This document shows positions 24,500 through 37,530 of a stretch of DNA of 64,000 nucleotides, in pieces (position 1 is the first letter of the stretch; each line of letters begins with the position of its first letter). The notes beneath the pieces were generated by a model that saw only the letters and a program-made list of their open reading frames with translations, was not told the DNA's origin and did not search any database. The stretch comes from Palaemon carinicauda (Eukaryota; Arthropoda; Malacostraca; Decapoda; Palaemonidae): the NCBI RefSeq assembly GCF_036898095.1, contig NC_090759.1, forward strand, positions 23,116,403 through 23,180,402, given 5' to 3'. The translations under genes and the position numbers were made by a program.

Positions 24500-26940
24500 A
24501 TTTATAAATTTTGAAATGAAGTGTTTACATTCGGTTAATACCAAACCTATCTCAAACAAATAACGCATAACAGGAAATGTAAAGTCAAACACAAGGGAAT
24601 TTAGAACTTGACAGCCAAGGATCTAAGCAGAACCTGAAGTTTGATGTATTTATTTGCAATCTAAACTAGGATATAAACGTTTACTACTATGCGAGATGAG
24701 AACAAAATATCGGGCCTGGTTAAGAAATGGAAACGAGGGAATTTTTAAAAACCTATAAAGCACCCACCCCTATTGCTTTCATAAAACTGACTCCATAAGT
24801 ACGCCCCGTCAATATCTGTATTGACTGAGTACACCGAAACCTTTAACAGTAAAGGTTTTCAGCTTATGTTGCTTTTCTCATGGCAAACCTCATATTCCTC
24901 CTTCGATTTCTTTTTCTTCTTTTCCAGCCACTTTCTTCGTCATACTCCTAGTCGTCATATAAAACAAATAAGGGTAGTCCTTCCCAAGTTCAGTCGTATT
25001 TCACAAATAGAAGATTAGTGGGTATATTCCATACATTTACTTCACCTACCTTTGCTTCTAGAATTACTGGAATGGATGGTACTTGCATACCGGTGTTTAC
25101 ATCCTCAGATACCCACAGAAGTCTGCTTTCCGCAAAACCAGTTTCGGATACCCAAACGGAGGGCAAACGAGCACGCATTAGCATAATCATATCCAAGCGT
25201 AATTAACTATAGCATCATCTTTTAAGCCTAAATGGAATTCTAAATGAAATTCGGAACCACCCAATTCGACATCCAGGTTCTCAGTAATGACCCAACTAGT
25301 AATGAGGCAATTAAAGCAGTTTATGCGAGGTTCAAATGGCTATATCAATCTAAACTCAGCAGGGGTTAAGGGAGTAGTCAGCAAAGATGCTGGGGATGTT
25401 GGGGATATTACGGATCGACAAAAGTATTAAAGGAATATCAGCTCTTGCTAATTTAAAAGTTATTCTTAAGCTCCATTATCCACGAGATGCATCTGGTCTT
25501 ACAACTTCAAATCGTTAAAAGTTTAATTTCAATAAAAAGAAAAAATCTAGTAAATAAAAACACGTGTAACGAATTTGGATTATAGAATTTTTATACCCAA
25601 AAGAAAATCTTTCCCTTAAAATAAAAACCAAGTAATTTATATTGAAGATTTTATTTTACTCGGGTACATCTTGGAAATCTATTCAATCCGTCTAAAACTA
25701 AATAAAACGCTATACATTGCGTTAATATACCTCATAAATGTATCCCCCACACTGAATAAATGTGTACCCTCCTGAAATTCAATAGATATCCTTGAGTCTA
25801 GTGGCCTTATTTTCCCTTTAGCAAGAAAATGTGGTTCTTTCCCCACAAAGTGCACCCAATCTTCGAACAAAAATTAACGATGGCACAGGTAATAATGGAA
25901 CAATTACGTTTTCCTTCCAAGCAAGAAGAAAAATGTTGGCAATCACTGCACCCAGAATTCTGCTAATAAAAGAAACGGGGGTATTGGAGTACGTACAGCA
26001 GATGGGGTTGAGAACCTGCTTACTCTTTTTTTTTTTCCTCCTACCTTTTTTTAGGGGGTAGACGATGGGGGAGAAGCGGGCTAGAGCAATGCGAGGAAAA
26101 GCAGAGCGGAGGTGGGGAAAAATACCCAAAATGAGCTCAATATATTGAGAGGGGGATGGTAAAGATGAAAGGGCCATGGGAAGAGCTAGGCTGCGAGGTG
26201 TTTGTGCTTGTAGGTTCTTAAATATGTAAAAGGGCCTGTGCTTCACAAGGCATATGCACTGGGAACAATACACAATTCTCTAAAAGGTGTTATTAAATTT
26301 CTACTACTTGACTTGGCTGCCTCGGTAGTTCACGTTATAGCTGCTACTTATAACTTAATATCTTATATGCAACGGGGTTATTTCAAAAGGACAGAATCGG
26401 TACAAAAAGCACCAGTAAGGCACTGATTACTTCAATTGAATTGTTAAGACTGTCATGAATATGGCGCCTACAAAAACAGTAATTCACTTCACTAGAGATT
26501 ACTAAATTAGCCCTAATGGTACTCAAAACTATTCGTATTTAAAACCATTTATCAGTGGCCGGAATTATGATCCTAAACAATTTCATGGGAACAAAGAAAT
26601 AGAATGCTAATGAAGAAAATCGGAAAGCATAATAATTTTCACTTCAAATGATACGGTCAATGGGAAAGTGAGAAGGGTACAATGATGAAAGGGAGGGAGA
26701 CGAAAATTACTCAAACGTCATGAATAAAGGAAATCTGCCGGAAGGAATGGAGGGATGAACATGAAAGTAAATAAAAAGTAGACGGTAGATAAACCCTAAT
26801 AGGAAGACCGGATTTTCTACGAAGTTAAATAGAACATCGTGATAAGCGTTTTCGTTTTCCATGTACCCACCCATCTAATATTACTGGATATATTCAATAT
26901 TCAAGTAGTTTCCACTGAACCCACCACTACAACACATACA
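24500..26940. other. Spacer, nothing recognised
   Basis: A+T-rich with moderately G-rich patches at 26,040-26,200. The longest frame (25,818-26,273, minus, 151 codons) lacks any recognised motif, and a poly-T tract (26,026-26,037) is read as poly-Lys in it. Not supported as a gene. Confidence 0.45.
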
Positions 26941-26943
26941 CAA

Positions 26944-27024
<81 letters not shown>
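26941..27024. repeat. (CA)n-(TA)n compound microsatellite
   Basis: A short CACACA tract leads into about 70 bp of TA dinucleotides. Confidence 0.95.
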
Positions 27025-27030
<6 letters not shown>

Positions 27031-28920
27031 GCAAGTTACAGCTGTATGAAAACTAAGATTTATTAGTGGTAACAGTAGCATAATTATAAATCACGATAGT
27101 AGTATTAGCAGTAGCAAAAGAAATCGTAGCAGCTTAAGTATTGTTTGTTCGATCATACTCTTTCAAACCAATTTACATACAAGATAAAAAAAAATAAAAT
27201 AAAAGAAAATAAAAATGAAATGTACAAACAAAATTAGAACTGAGAAGTTACATGACAATTGTATTCTTCATTCAAGTCAGTATATGTAAATTTACGTTAT
27301 GTTTTAAGAATAAACTTTTTATTTCCCATATTTTGTTACAAAGTCTTACGTAACTATTTAAGAGTGCTATACGAACCTACGAGGCATAAATGAGGGCTTA
27401 TGTCATTTTTTTTTTTTTGCTTTCATGAGGTATTGCGTCATATTTGTGAAAAAATATGCAATTCTTATATTTGCCACATGTTTTGGAAGGTTCTCGAAAA
27501 CCCCAGCATTAGATTTTATCTTTTTTATTATTCAAGGACAAAGGTGGGCGGAGCTAGCTGAGAGAGGGTTACCTTGCAAGCAAGATTCGATCCCCTGAAT
27601 TTTCATCTAGTTGGTAACTCTGGCGTCGCTGAACCAGGCCCCAAGCTTCTAGATCTCTGACCTAGAATAATCTAGAAGTTACTAAGTCAATATATATGTG
27701 CCCCTGGGATGCGTAGGGGTGAAGAGAACCAGCTATCCTGTGAAAGAGCCAACGTCCCCTCTCTCAAGTACCTCAGTGTGTGTCATCTCCAAAGTGGCCC
27801 AACGTATTTCATGTGTGGTGAGTTAAAACGTTACTACAACTTTGCAAGTGATTTTAAATTTATTGAGTTGTGGTGAGTGCTGGTATTGTGTAAATCTTTG
27901 TGATTGGCCCAGGGAGATTTATGTGAAAATGTGAAGTGTATTTACTTTGGCTTAACTTCGATTACATTATGCGAGCTAAAATCTCGGAAGCTTATCGGTC
28001 ACCTTATGTAATTTCTATAAGAGTTTAATCCTTAGAGTGTTAAAGGTTAATTATTTTCATTAAGTATCAAGATTAAATATTGGTGTAAAATTTTATTTCC
28101 AGTGAAACAAGTGATTGTATAATTTTCATAAAATTAATTTCTTTTGTTTCAGAATCGAAGTAAAAGGTTGTTTTGAATAGTTCTTAAAAATAATTACCCA
28201 GTGTTTTGAGTGTACTTTATAGACTTTTGAATATTCAGTGTTTTTATATATTGCCATCTGAGAGATATATGATTTTCTCATAGTTGGGTATTATTAAATA
28301 TAACATATTTATGTAAAAATAAAAAGGTGACTTTGGAACTCCAGAGGTGTAGCTTGCCAGCCGTAATATATAATACATATATTTTTGGTTCCCAGATCAT
28401 GGAACCATAATTTTTTTTCTTCAATTCACTATACAAAGGAGATTCTCTTCATGAAAAGTAACACTAAAAATTAAAGTTTCATAAAGTTACATTATGTAAG
28501 TTTACATTAAAATGCATTCCTGTAATTGTTCTTGGTACATCCTCATACTCTTATTTGTACTGCAATCGTAGGATTGTTACTGATGAAAGACAAACTTATG
28601 TATTTTTTCCTACAGTTATGGTTTTATGCATATATTTTTTTTTCTTAATCATACTTGTCTTTATGAGCCTTCTCATAAAAAAAAAATCGCTTTCCATTGG
28701 GTTTTCCCAGTAAATAGTGGTTTGGTGATATACAAAAAGGAGTGTTTTGCACCCGCAATAACGGTTAAAAATAAAAAAAAATGAGATAAGCAGTGGAAAA
28801 ATATATAGCTAATATATATGGTTATAAATCAAACATATGTCAATTTTACAGTTTTGACAAGGGATGGATTCCGGATTTGAAAATTTGACTTAATATTAAA
28901 GGATTAAGGATCTGAAAATC
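27025..28920. other. Spacer with one G+C-richer island
   Basis: A 27,540-27,850 segment is richer in G+C and ends in GTGTGGTGAGTTAA, which would fit a splice donor. No adjoining coding frame could be found, so an exon or element leader is only a possibility. The remainder is A+T-rich without recognised features. Confidence 0.4.
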
Positions 28921-28940
28921 ACAAATCTTTAATAGTAATT

Positions 28941-29180
28941 TGAGTTTTCCTATCTATACAAACATGAAAATTTTAATAAGAACATGTCTTCATGAAGCTA
29001 GAACGGCCTTCAAGCTTTTAACGAGGTAATAGTAGTACCTGGCAGGTATGTCCCCACCCACAAGCCAGGTAGAGTAAGTAACCTTCACTTTGACCTTAAC
29101 TTAGGACTTGTGGGGTGGCACAGATGGACATTGTAACGTAAAGGACCCCGGTTTGCATAGGTAGGAAAAATAAAAATTAC
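28941..29180. repeat. DIRS-associated terminal unit, copy 2
   Basis: Opens TTTTCCTATCTATACAAAC and closes with the inverse GGTTTGCATAGGTAGGAAAAA. The interior has AAGCTAGAACGGCC and AACGAGGTAATAG. It is followed directly by TTTGTTCCTACACAAATACA (about 29,193-29,215), the second type of end, which begins the minus-strand DIRS copy. Confidence 0.7.
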
Positions 29181-29764
29181 TATGAAAAATTTGAGATTTG
29201 TTCCTACACAAATACAAACCATTGTCTTTTAATATGACACTTGCCCTTCAGAGGAAGGGAGTTCCTCTAACCAAAACTAGCTGGTTTCTTAACCCCAGGA
29301 TGTTAGTGCAATTTGGTTTTGAGGGAGAGCATAAAGATGACTCTTGTCGACCTTCTAAGGAATAACAAGGTGTTGCAGGTGTTAGGCTGGTAGGCAGTCG
29401 TGGAAGAACCTATCTGTAATGATATGTTGTCTGAATGTATGATCATTATGAGAAATGGGTTTTGATGCTCTCCAGTTATTCTCCTCTTCACCTGGGAGGG
29501 CGGGGGGGATACTTCAATATAAAATTTCCGTCTGTAAAGAAAACTTACTTGGTCGTGAGGCTTGCCTACATCTAGCTTCCGGTCCAGCATATAATGGAAC
29601 GCCTGCTTTACCCCCAACAGAAGGGAAACAGGATGAGGTGAACGGCACAACATTCTACCTCCCCTCAACTTACATCACAACCACTATCTTGAAGAGATAC
29701 TTGTCCTATGAGGGAGCTTAAGTCACAACAAGAATTGTTGAGGAGCTACTGCAGGACCAAGGAT

Positions 29765-29930
29765 AAGGTTAACTAAGGACCTGTGGGTAAACCCCTATAG
29801 GTAGTAGGCAGCAAAGGTTGTCTGTCATACCGAACTCATGCCTTCAGTTCTCGCACAACTGAGAGGTTCTTCCTGAAGGTTATGATAGTCCCAATATCCC
29901 TAACTTCATACGCTCGAACCAGGATGGTCC
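29765..29930 (-). pseudogene. DIRS tyrosine recombinase, C-terminal catalytic end
   Basis: The minus strand reads VRAYEVRDIGTIITFRKNLS, VVRELKA, a stop, and, after a frameshift, FAAYYL..GFTHRSL with LILGPAVAPQQ. It matches residue for residue the copy at 63,088-63,342 (RAHDVRGLDTSL ... SAPYLQD.THRRLDTF). In tyrosine recombinases the H-x-x-R box and a later Tyr nucleophile are catalytic. Here the His codon has become Tyr (YEVR, codon near 29,908-29,910), Arg remains, and the YYL nucleophile site remains. Dead by stop, frameshift and His loss. The intact protein would integrate a circular DNA intermediate. Confidence 0.75.
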
Positions 29931-30929
29931 TTCCAGATTGTCATTAGCTCATCCCGTCTGAAAGCATATGGGTTAGAAGAAGCAATGTTCTTGGATAGCT
30001 TCATCTTTACCTTTTGGCACTGTTAAAGTGTTTTTGGTGCTCCACAAGGGGACCTGTGTCTTCACTTAACAGAGAAGAGATTCCTGCACCCCACTTGTAA
30101 AGAATAGATTGAGAAGGACATGAGTTTGAAATTGTGCGGGGCTACATTCTGGCTCTTGGACACAAACTCCAGATCAAAGAAGAGAAAGGCCTTCCTCCAT
30201 AAAGAATAACACGTCATACATAAAATCTCAAGCGTTACGCCAACATACGGCTGAAGCCGAGGTTCTTGAGTAGACTAAGTTAAATCCTGTCTGATACTCA
30301 GTCAAGGGTACAAAGAGGGTCTGATTAAGAAACCTGAGGATTAGAGCAACACCCCAAAGGGGTTAGAACTCCTGGAGAGAAAAGACCGTTTGAGGCTGAT
30401 CCTGAGCCCAGGGTGACTGTCCAAAGGTGAAAGGGTCCAAGCTCTTCAGTCTGAGTTCTGGCTAAAGGCAGAGTGACAGTAGTTCACCACAGAGACTAAG
30501 CAGAGCTTACTTAACAAAGGGAAATGAGGAGAACAGCAATTCATCGCAGAGAGGTTCCAATCAGCCAAGTATCTCTTTTACAATATCACTAGCTTAAGTT
30601 CTACATGCAACCAGTAAAACAGGCTAGTGAAAAGGCTACGTCATCTAAAAGTAACCAGCGTATTGGAAGGAGTTCCAAATACTGCTGACTTCCCTGGGAC
30701 TGGGGAACAATTTACTGGTTGATGTTCTGGAAGTGGAGAGCAGTATATTGCAAATTGTTGACCAATCCGGAGGGATAGGAGTCCTTCAATGGTGATACCC
30801 AAAGAGAAAGAAGCCTTTACGACATCTATAAAATGGAAGAGGCCAATGATCCAACTCCACACCTCAGGTGAATGAGTTCATGTGTTAGAACATTCTTCTT
30901 GTTGGAATAAATCCTGCATACATTAATGG

Positions 30930-31325
30930 CTACCCAGGTATGTAACTGCTTGCCCAATCACAAAGAGTTTGGGATACAGTATCCCTCTGCTTGTAGACCC
31001 AAGTCACAAAAGTGGAGTTGTTGTTGTTCAATGCTACCAGGTGACTCATCAAACAGTTTTTGGAAGATAACGATAGCATTGGTTTGACTTCCCAGTAGGT
31101 TGAAAAGCAGGAGTTTAATTCCATGGACCATAACGCCAAGGTGTTCAAGTACTCCAAGTGTGCCCCACTCTCCTTGGATTTGTCTGTGAACTGTGAGATC
31201 TTTGGGGGTTTAAGTGAAACTCCCCTGGACAGGATACCATTTATCAGCCACCAAGCCCGATCATCTCGTTTTACCCATTGCCCTAAAATCTCTGGCTGCT
31301 TACCAGTGATGTTTCCAACCGACAA
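30930..31325 (-). pseudogene. DIRS-type RNase H domain
   Basis: A 131-codon minus-strand frame, the best-preserved pol segment on the left side. It reads AWWLINGILSRGVSLKPPK, then ISQFTDKSKESGAHLE (the FTDxS block with the first catalytic Asp), ALWSMEL, LMSHLVALNNNNSTFVTWV and KQRDTVSQTLCDWAS. In DIRS polyproteins this is DASKEGWGAHLE, ...LNNDNTTVV..INKQGGT.S..LC; so the second acidic position (DN) has become NN here. The following frame (30,641-30,862) contains the YCSPLPEHQ words seen just after RNase H in this family. The domain would remove RNA from the cDNA hybrid. Confidence 0.75.
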
Positions 31326-31399
31326 CCAGGGAGCAATCGCTGGAGTGGGAACCCAGTGATGAGGGAAGTTTTGGAAGACGTTAATATCTAGCCAAAAGT

Positions 31400-31950
31400 T
31401 CCAGGTATTGCGGGGAGCTAATATTCTACTATAATTACATATTTTTGCAGATACGAATGTTCAATATGTTATCAGCGTAATTTGGTCCTCTATCTTCTGT
31501 CTGGCCATGGAGCTTGGTTACCAATTGAACACTATTTTCAGATAATGGCAAAAGAAGGTAAACTGTCTCAGTCCTGGAGTATTGCCTCCTGGCGGGATAG
31601 AGGAACATTCGATTGTTGAGAAGATCCGCGAGGAGAGTTTTAGTCGATTAAGCACCAAAAAGGAGAGTGTGAATGCTCAGGGCGAAATACAGACTGAAGC
31701 TCTAGCTTGAGGATAAGATACCTTTGTCAGATCAAAGGATGGGTTTCTACATACACTGTACATATTCTTCAGGTTCATTGAGGGAGAGAAGCCTTCTCCT
31801 AGATAGCAACCGCACGACAGTTGCCATCTTCTTCTTGAAGGGGAGGAAGTTCGGTCATCAGACCCCAGGTGACTGACTTCACTGGAAGAGTAAGACTGAA
31901 AAGACCTAGAGAACTGTCTAGAACACTTGTGTGTATTCCTCTCCCTCATG
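31400..31950 (-). pseudogene. DIRS pol, segment between RT and RNase H
   Basis: The minus strand reads MYSVCRNPSFDLTKVSYPQA near 31,700-31,760, then, after stops, LAPRNTWNFWLDINVFQNFP and HHWVPTPAIAPWL leading into the RNase H frame. The text is continuous with the next domain and matches the general layout of the DIRS polyprotein. RT palm motifs are not present upstream. Confidence 0.5.
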
Positions 31951-32616
31951 TTCCATCAGGACACAAAGGAAGGCTCACTGGTAGGCTGCCTGAGAAGATG
32001 AAGTCTCAATATTTGTTCTGTTTTTTAGAAATGTAGAGTTCTGGGACAAGGCAAAGTATACAACTACTGTACATCCAACCAATGGTTGAACAAGAAGCTG
32101 ATTAGGCTGATATATGGCAACAGGCTCCAGGCTCGAGAACAATGTGCCCACATGACAGAGTCTTCCATCAGATCCCTATTTTCAGTGCTGCAATTGCTGA
32201 ATCAAAGAATAGTCATGATGGTGTCACCGATGTGTCTCAGGAATACCCCAATATAGGATAGGGATGATGGCAGCTGCCAATGTCTTAACCCGAAGTACAC
32301 TATCCCCTTGTCATATTGCGGGTCACGTTTCACGGCCTCAGTGCATTGCAGGTTTTTAAACTGTATGTGCGTTTTGAATCTCACATATTTTCTGCTAAAT
32401 TGCACAAACCTGTGACACAAAAAATTGTAAATTCCGATACATACAGCAAGTCGCTATATACTGCTTTGTCTATACTCAACTGAGATTTTACACAGCACAT
32501 TATTGGCTGACAGGTGGAAGTCAACCTATGAGAGCAAGGAGATTTGTATCCAGAGAGCTGATTGGCCATGGAGCACAGCGTCAACTCGCAGTATCTGACC
32601 TTGCAGTTTCTCCCAA
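31951..32616. other. Spacer, nothing recognised
   Basis: Mixed composition; short frames on the minus strand without motifs. Confidence 0.45.
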
Positions 32617-33010
32617 ATGTACACCAATGGTGTTTACTTTGCATTACAGGAAACTTGTATTCCTGCATTTAGTAAAGATTTAGTGTCTTCTTATTTTGCT
32701 TCAATACTTACGATGCTGCCCAAACATTCTACTCCTTTCAAGGCCTCTAGTAGCGATCTTAAGCGGCAAAGGAAGATTCTGACCATAGTGAAGAAGGTGA
32801 AACTTCTCGACATGTTGGAAGAAGGTGAAACTTCTCGACATGTTGGAAGAAGGTGAAACTTCTCGACATGTTGGAAGAAGGTGAAACTTCTCGACATGTT
32901 GAAAGAAGGCAGAAGTTTTGTGGCAGTAGTACACCATTACAACATTAAGTCGACCATTTGCTGCATTAAGAAAGATGAGAATATCAATATCATTCAAGCC
33001 AGACAATGAT
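32617..33010 (+). pseudogene. Tigger/pogo transposase N-terminus (CENP-B-type HTH)
   Basis: The plus strand reads MLPKHSTPFKASSSDLKRQR, KILTIVKKVKLLDMLEEGE, then, after the tandem repeat and frame recovery, DMLKEGRSFVAVVHHYNIKS, TICCIKKDENINI. This is the DNA-binding helix-turn-helix that opens Tigger-type transposases (KRKxLTIxEKVKLLDxLxEGxS..AVARHYGINESTVRxIKK). The sequence coding KLLDMLEEG has been copied four times as a 28-bp unit, which shifts the frame. The catalytic DDD domain is missing; about 430 bp later the element's right end appears. An internally deleted, dead copy. Confidence 0.7.
32791..32902 (+). repeat. 28-bp tandem repeat, four copies
   Basis: The unit starts AAGAAGGTGAAACTTCTCGA and ends CATGTTGG. 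Copies begin at 32,791, 32,819, 32,847 and 32,875, almost identical; a fifth begins at 32,903 but diverges. The period is not a multiple of three. Confidence 0.95.
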
Positions 33011-33036
33011 ATTTTCAACAGTGAGTAGAACCTCAT

Positions 33037-33038
33037 GT

Positions 33039-33119
<81 letters not shown>
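33037..33119. repeat. (GA)n microsatellite
   Basis: About 83 bp of uninterrupted GA dinucleotides inside the Tigger-like remnant. The Ser/Leu frame on the minus strand is an artefact. Confidence 0.97.
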
Positions 33120-33122
<3 letters not shown>

Positions 33123-33369
33123 TAAAATTAAAGAGAATGTAAAAAAAATTTATGATTAAATAACTTTTAATAATGTTTAATGTAACTGGTTTTATACTTT
33201 TCACTGTATGTACTGTATACAAAGAAAATTTTCATAAATATGAAAGTGTTTTCTGTACGATACTATATAAGGGTGTGGGAAAAGATAATACAGATAGAGG
33301 ATGGTTTAATATTAGTATGGAGGAGGTTTATAAAGGTTTAAAATATACGTAAATAATAAAATAACTAGG

Positions 33370-33446
33370 GCAGCGCTACTTCGCAGATTTCAACCTATTG
33401 CTGGGCAGCCCAGAACCAATTATCAGCGATAGATGAGGGAATACTG
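33370..33446 (-). repeat. Right terminal repeat of the Tigger-like element
   Basis: Read inverted it begins CAGTATTCCCTCATCTATCG and ends in a CTGCGAAGTAGCGCTGC word, clearly related to the ends of the MITE at 34,568-35,293 (CAGTGAACCCTCGTTTATCG ... CGCGAAGTAG). It closes the element whose transposase start is at 32,617. The matching left end was not found. Confidence 0.65.
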
Positions 33447-33449
33447 TGC

Positions 33450-34565
33450 TTGAGTTCAGTAACTCACAAGACCTAAACTAAACTATTCCTGTGGGCTGAA
33501 TTTTAATAAAGCACTTCTTCCATGAAACTATGAAAAGGAATCAGTTTATGTCTTGTGAAACTCAGCCAAATCGGTCATCCTGTGCTTCGGTGACTTCTTC
33601 CAACTGTTTGCAAGTAGACCCTTTCCTTATTGGTAAAAAGTATCTGCACACACCGCTTCTCACTCCTAAAGAGAAAGAAAACAAATTTTATGTACTGTAC
33701 AAGAAGCGATTGAAGTACAGAACCCTTTATTCCTACAAGACATCATTTCAGTGTTTCCTCGAAGATCCCTTTCTCCACTTTGGAAATTTGCCAACTGGTT
33801 GCAAATTGAAAACCCCTGAAGAGGAAGAAGGAATGAGCGATCATTAATCGGTCTCCATCGCCAACTGAACTGCTGCTGGCTCTCATGCCATTGCCTGTCT
33901 TAGGTTGAGAAGGATCCTTGCTGAAAAGTGTGAGTACACAACGTGGCATCTCAGTGTTTATACAAGAGCTGTGTATGAATGTCGAGATAGTACTTGATAA
34001 ATCACCTGTTCCAATCCTTATTGCATGAACGAGTTGGAAGACCTTGACGCATGGGAAACTTGCAGGGCATGGGAAGATCCTACGTTCCTAAACATTGTAT
34101 GAGACCGGGAAATCTACGTTGTGGAACATTTTTGGTATGTCAGCAGCTCTATTGAATGATTTCTGGGCTGGTAGAGCTGGGAAAGAACAGGCAAAAAGGT
34201 GACAAGTGTAAAAGTTCCCTGACAACTCAAAAGTAACGATAATCAGAACAATGCGTGTAAATTCCATTCACTGAGGTTACCGATTGTATGATTCCCAAAC
34301 ATGATCTGCAGCGATCCAGTGGTAAACAACGATCATGGAAAATAAGTGCAAAGAGAAAATACAATTGGAACATTCCTAGAACATCATGAAGGAAAGATCT
34401 CCTAATCTGCACCAGTGATGAGGATGATCATAGGCTCCTCTACACTCGTATTGTGCACTGGAAAAATGGATGCCGGGTGCAAAGGAGCGAGGTCGGTTTG
34501 AAATCGTCAGCCCTTATTAGTACTCTTCAGAAAACCATGAATATGAGATTTTTTAGTTAATAGGT
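33450..34565 (+). repeat. Interspersed element copy, related to 16,150-19,400
   Basis: Shares ordered blocks with 16,400-17,000. It includes a 105-codon frame (33,530-33,847) reading MKRNQFMSCETQ ... HFGNLPTGCKLKTPEEEEGM, and LPTGC also occurs in the other copy. The protein is not recognised. It continues after the Tigger MITE into the DIRS-like 3' region at 35,380-36,310, so it is probably the same DIRS-like insertion. Confidence 0.4.
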
Positions 34566-34567
34566 TA

Positions 34568-35293
<726 letters not shown>

Positions 35294-35379
35294 TATACGG
35301 TTCTCTGTATCATGAATGACCAAATACATAAAGATAGAACCTGTGGAGACCGAGGGCTGACTATATATCTTTAGCATGA

Positions 35380-36310
35380 ATCCTTTCTTTCTCTTTCCCT
35401 AAAAAGAGAGAGAGCTTGTCCAGGAAGGGAAAAGGAAGGGCAGCACCCTTCCATCCCCCATCCTGACCGGTAGTGCATATGCTTAGCTCGTACAAAGTTG
35501 TAAGTACAGTACAGTGCCGATGCTTCTTCCTGCTACCTAAGGCTCCTTGATGGACAAGTAGCAGATAGTTGAGGTTACTCAGGATTAGTCTGGGATGAAT
35601 GTTACTAATGACTGGGTCTTTCTTTCTTTCATCTTCTCCTCTCATAGGGAACGGCATATACGGTCCTCTGCAATCTGGCCTCACCTGTCAGCAGGTAATA
35701 CCATTTCCCTTGTGTAACATAGTACTGTATAGACAAATAATACTTGTTGTTTCCCCATACCCTGGGGAGATGGGATTGGGTAACGTTTAGGGCTGATTCA
35801 AAGATTCCTACGTTCCTGGGAATTCTTACCTAGACTAGTCACATTAATAGTATCACACAAATTGCTCAGGCCGCTAACCTTGCTTTGCACGGAATTTTGC
35901 GAGGTGTCAGGGTTTCTCCCTGTTATGTGGGGAACACATGGGAAAACCCTGGTTCAAAAACCAACCAGTTAGTTTGGACTACCACCCACCTAAATGGTAA
36001 GTCATCTATAATAAAAAGCAAAAGGGCTTGTATTTAGTGTCGGAACAAATAACAAACTTGACATCAATTTTTAATTACAAATTTTGAACTCTTTATATAA
36101 ATTCAGACTGCCATCAACTATCCCCCCTGAAAGTCCTGCGTGTAATTAATAGTGACGAGACAACACCGGTGCGTATGTGAGCAGAGTAGCTAATACTACC
36201 CCCTTCACTAACTACCAGTAGGGTAGTTGCACCTCGATAAAAGTCTTATGGCTAGTGTTCCAACTTTGCCGAAAGTATATCCCAGATAAAGAGCTCAAGG
36301 TTTGTAACAT
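35380..36310 (+). mobile_element. DIRS-like element 3' region and end, plus orientation
   Basis: The block GGCTCCTTGATGGACAAGTA ... TCATCTTCTCCTCTCAT at 35,546-35,645 is the inverse of 62,980-63,095, which follows the recombinase gene of the 62.6-64 kb copy. The right side ends with the family terminal sequence: TAACTACCAGTAGGGTAG, GTCTTATGGCTAGTGTTCC, CGAAAGTATATCCC and AAGGTTTGTAACATTA. No recombinase residues remain upstream because the MITE and decay intervene. Confidence 0.6.
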
Positions 36311-36500
36311 TATGAAAAATACAGATTACTTTCAAATTTGTCATATTACTTACAAATTTGTCATGTCATGAAAAAATCTTATGGCTAGTGTTCCAATTTT
36401 GGCGAAAGTATATCCCTGATAAAGACCTCAAGGTTTGTAACATTAGGAAAAATACAAATCACTTTTAAAGGTGTCATATTACTTACAAATTTGTTATGTC
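36262..36500 (+). repeat. ~120-bp direct duplication of the terminal sequence
   Basis: CTTATGGCTAGTGTTCCAA..., CTCAAGGTTTGTAACATTA and TGTCATATTACTTACAAATT occur first from 36,246 and again from 36,381. Two closely spaced copies of the element end. Confidence 0.75.
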
Positions 36501-36959
36501 ACGGAAAAAAACAAAGTGCCATAAGGGCATGCAAACATCACATGCTCAGTAACCCACAAACAGGTTCTCAAAAGTAAACAACCGACTTCGACAATAAAAA
36601 GGTGTTTACGTTTTAGTTGATCGATATGCAAGTTTCTGTAGCACAGCCCCCTGGGTCAAACAGAGAAAAATGCCAAAATAACAAGCACGAGTCCACTAGT
36701 TTCACTATAAATTAAAATATCATATATTAACTAAATACAGTAGTAGTAACATAGAAAGCATATAAACTTAGTTTACATCTGGAAGCCTATCAATACTGTA
36801 CAGGTTCAATTGTGAATCCTCATCCAGACTAAAGCTCTGTACAGTAGTATAAATATTTTTTGAATGGATGTCAATACAGTAGTAGTATGATAGCCTAATG
36901 CTTAATCTATATCCAGTGTATGTTACTGGGTCCTATGACTTGTCAAACAGTACTATATT

Positions 36960-37530
36960 GAATCCCTTTTTCTGGTTAAGGCTCACTTTTCCTTTGTCTA
37001 CACATACACCGAATAGTCTGGCCTATTTTTTCCACATTCTCCTCTGTCCTCATACACCTAACAACAGAGACTAGCAAATAATTCTTCTATGCTCAAGGGG
37101 TTAACTGCTGCACTGTAGTTGTTCAGTAGCTACATTCCTCTTGGTATGGGTAGAAGAGACTTTAGCTAAGGTAAGCAGCTCTACTAGGAGGACACTCCAA
37201 CATAAAACTATTGTTCTCTGTACCATGGTCTTCCACTGCTTTGGGGTAGAGTTCCCTTGCTTGAGGGTACAATGGCACACTTTTATATCTTATTTCTCTT
37301 CAGATGTTTTTTCTTTTTGTTTTTATATCTTATACAGTATACGGAAGATATATTTTAATGTTGTTACTGTTCATAAAATATTTGATTTTAATTGTTCATT
37401 ACAGTACTTCTCTTTTACTTTATCTATTACCTCTATCCTTTCTACACTGGGCTATTTTCTTTGTTGGAGCCCTTGGGCATATAGCATCCTGCTTTTCCTA
37501 CTAAGGTTGTAGCTTAACAAGTAATAATAA
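36960..37530 (+). mobile_element. TAA-tailed retroposon in the left palindrome arm
   Basis: Same family as 23,220-23,790: CCTCTGTCCTCATACACC, CCATGGTCTTCCACTGC, TTCCCTTGCTTGAGGGTAC, and a CTAAGGTTGTAGCTTAACAA end with a TAATAATAATAG tail. Its partner in the right arm is the inverted copy at 42,330-42,790, so it was present before the arms were duplicated. Confidence 0.65.

Larger units (their letters stand above)
29190..31950 (-). mobile_element. DIRS-like tyrosine-recombinase retrotransposon, 3' half
   Basis: The minus strand carries, in order, a connection segment (31,950-31,400), an RNase H domain (31,325-30,930), a post-RNase H segment, a tyrosine-recombinase C-terminus (about 29,930-29,765) and an untranslated 3' region ending at the second-type end near 29,190. 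This order (RT-RNase H with a tyrosine recombinase rather than a DDE integrase) defines DIRS elements. The RT palm and gag are absent. Matching terminal sequence lies at 28,941-29,230. Confidence 0.75.

Noticed and set aside
25818..26273. 151-codon minus-strand frame as a host gene
   Set aside because: It includes a poly-Lys stretch from a T homopolymer and no recognisable domain; composition gives no support.
27540..27850. Possible first exon or LTR leader with a GTGAGT donor
   Set aside because: No coding continuation, no matching second LTR and no convincing primer-binding site were found.
32701..33222. 173-codon minus-strand frame with Ser/Leu repeats
   Set aside because: It reads through the (GA)n tract and the antisense of the 28-bp repeat; the plus-strand Tigger reading explains the DNA.
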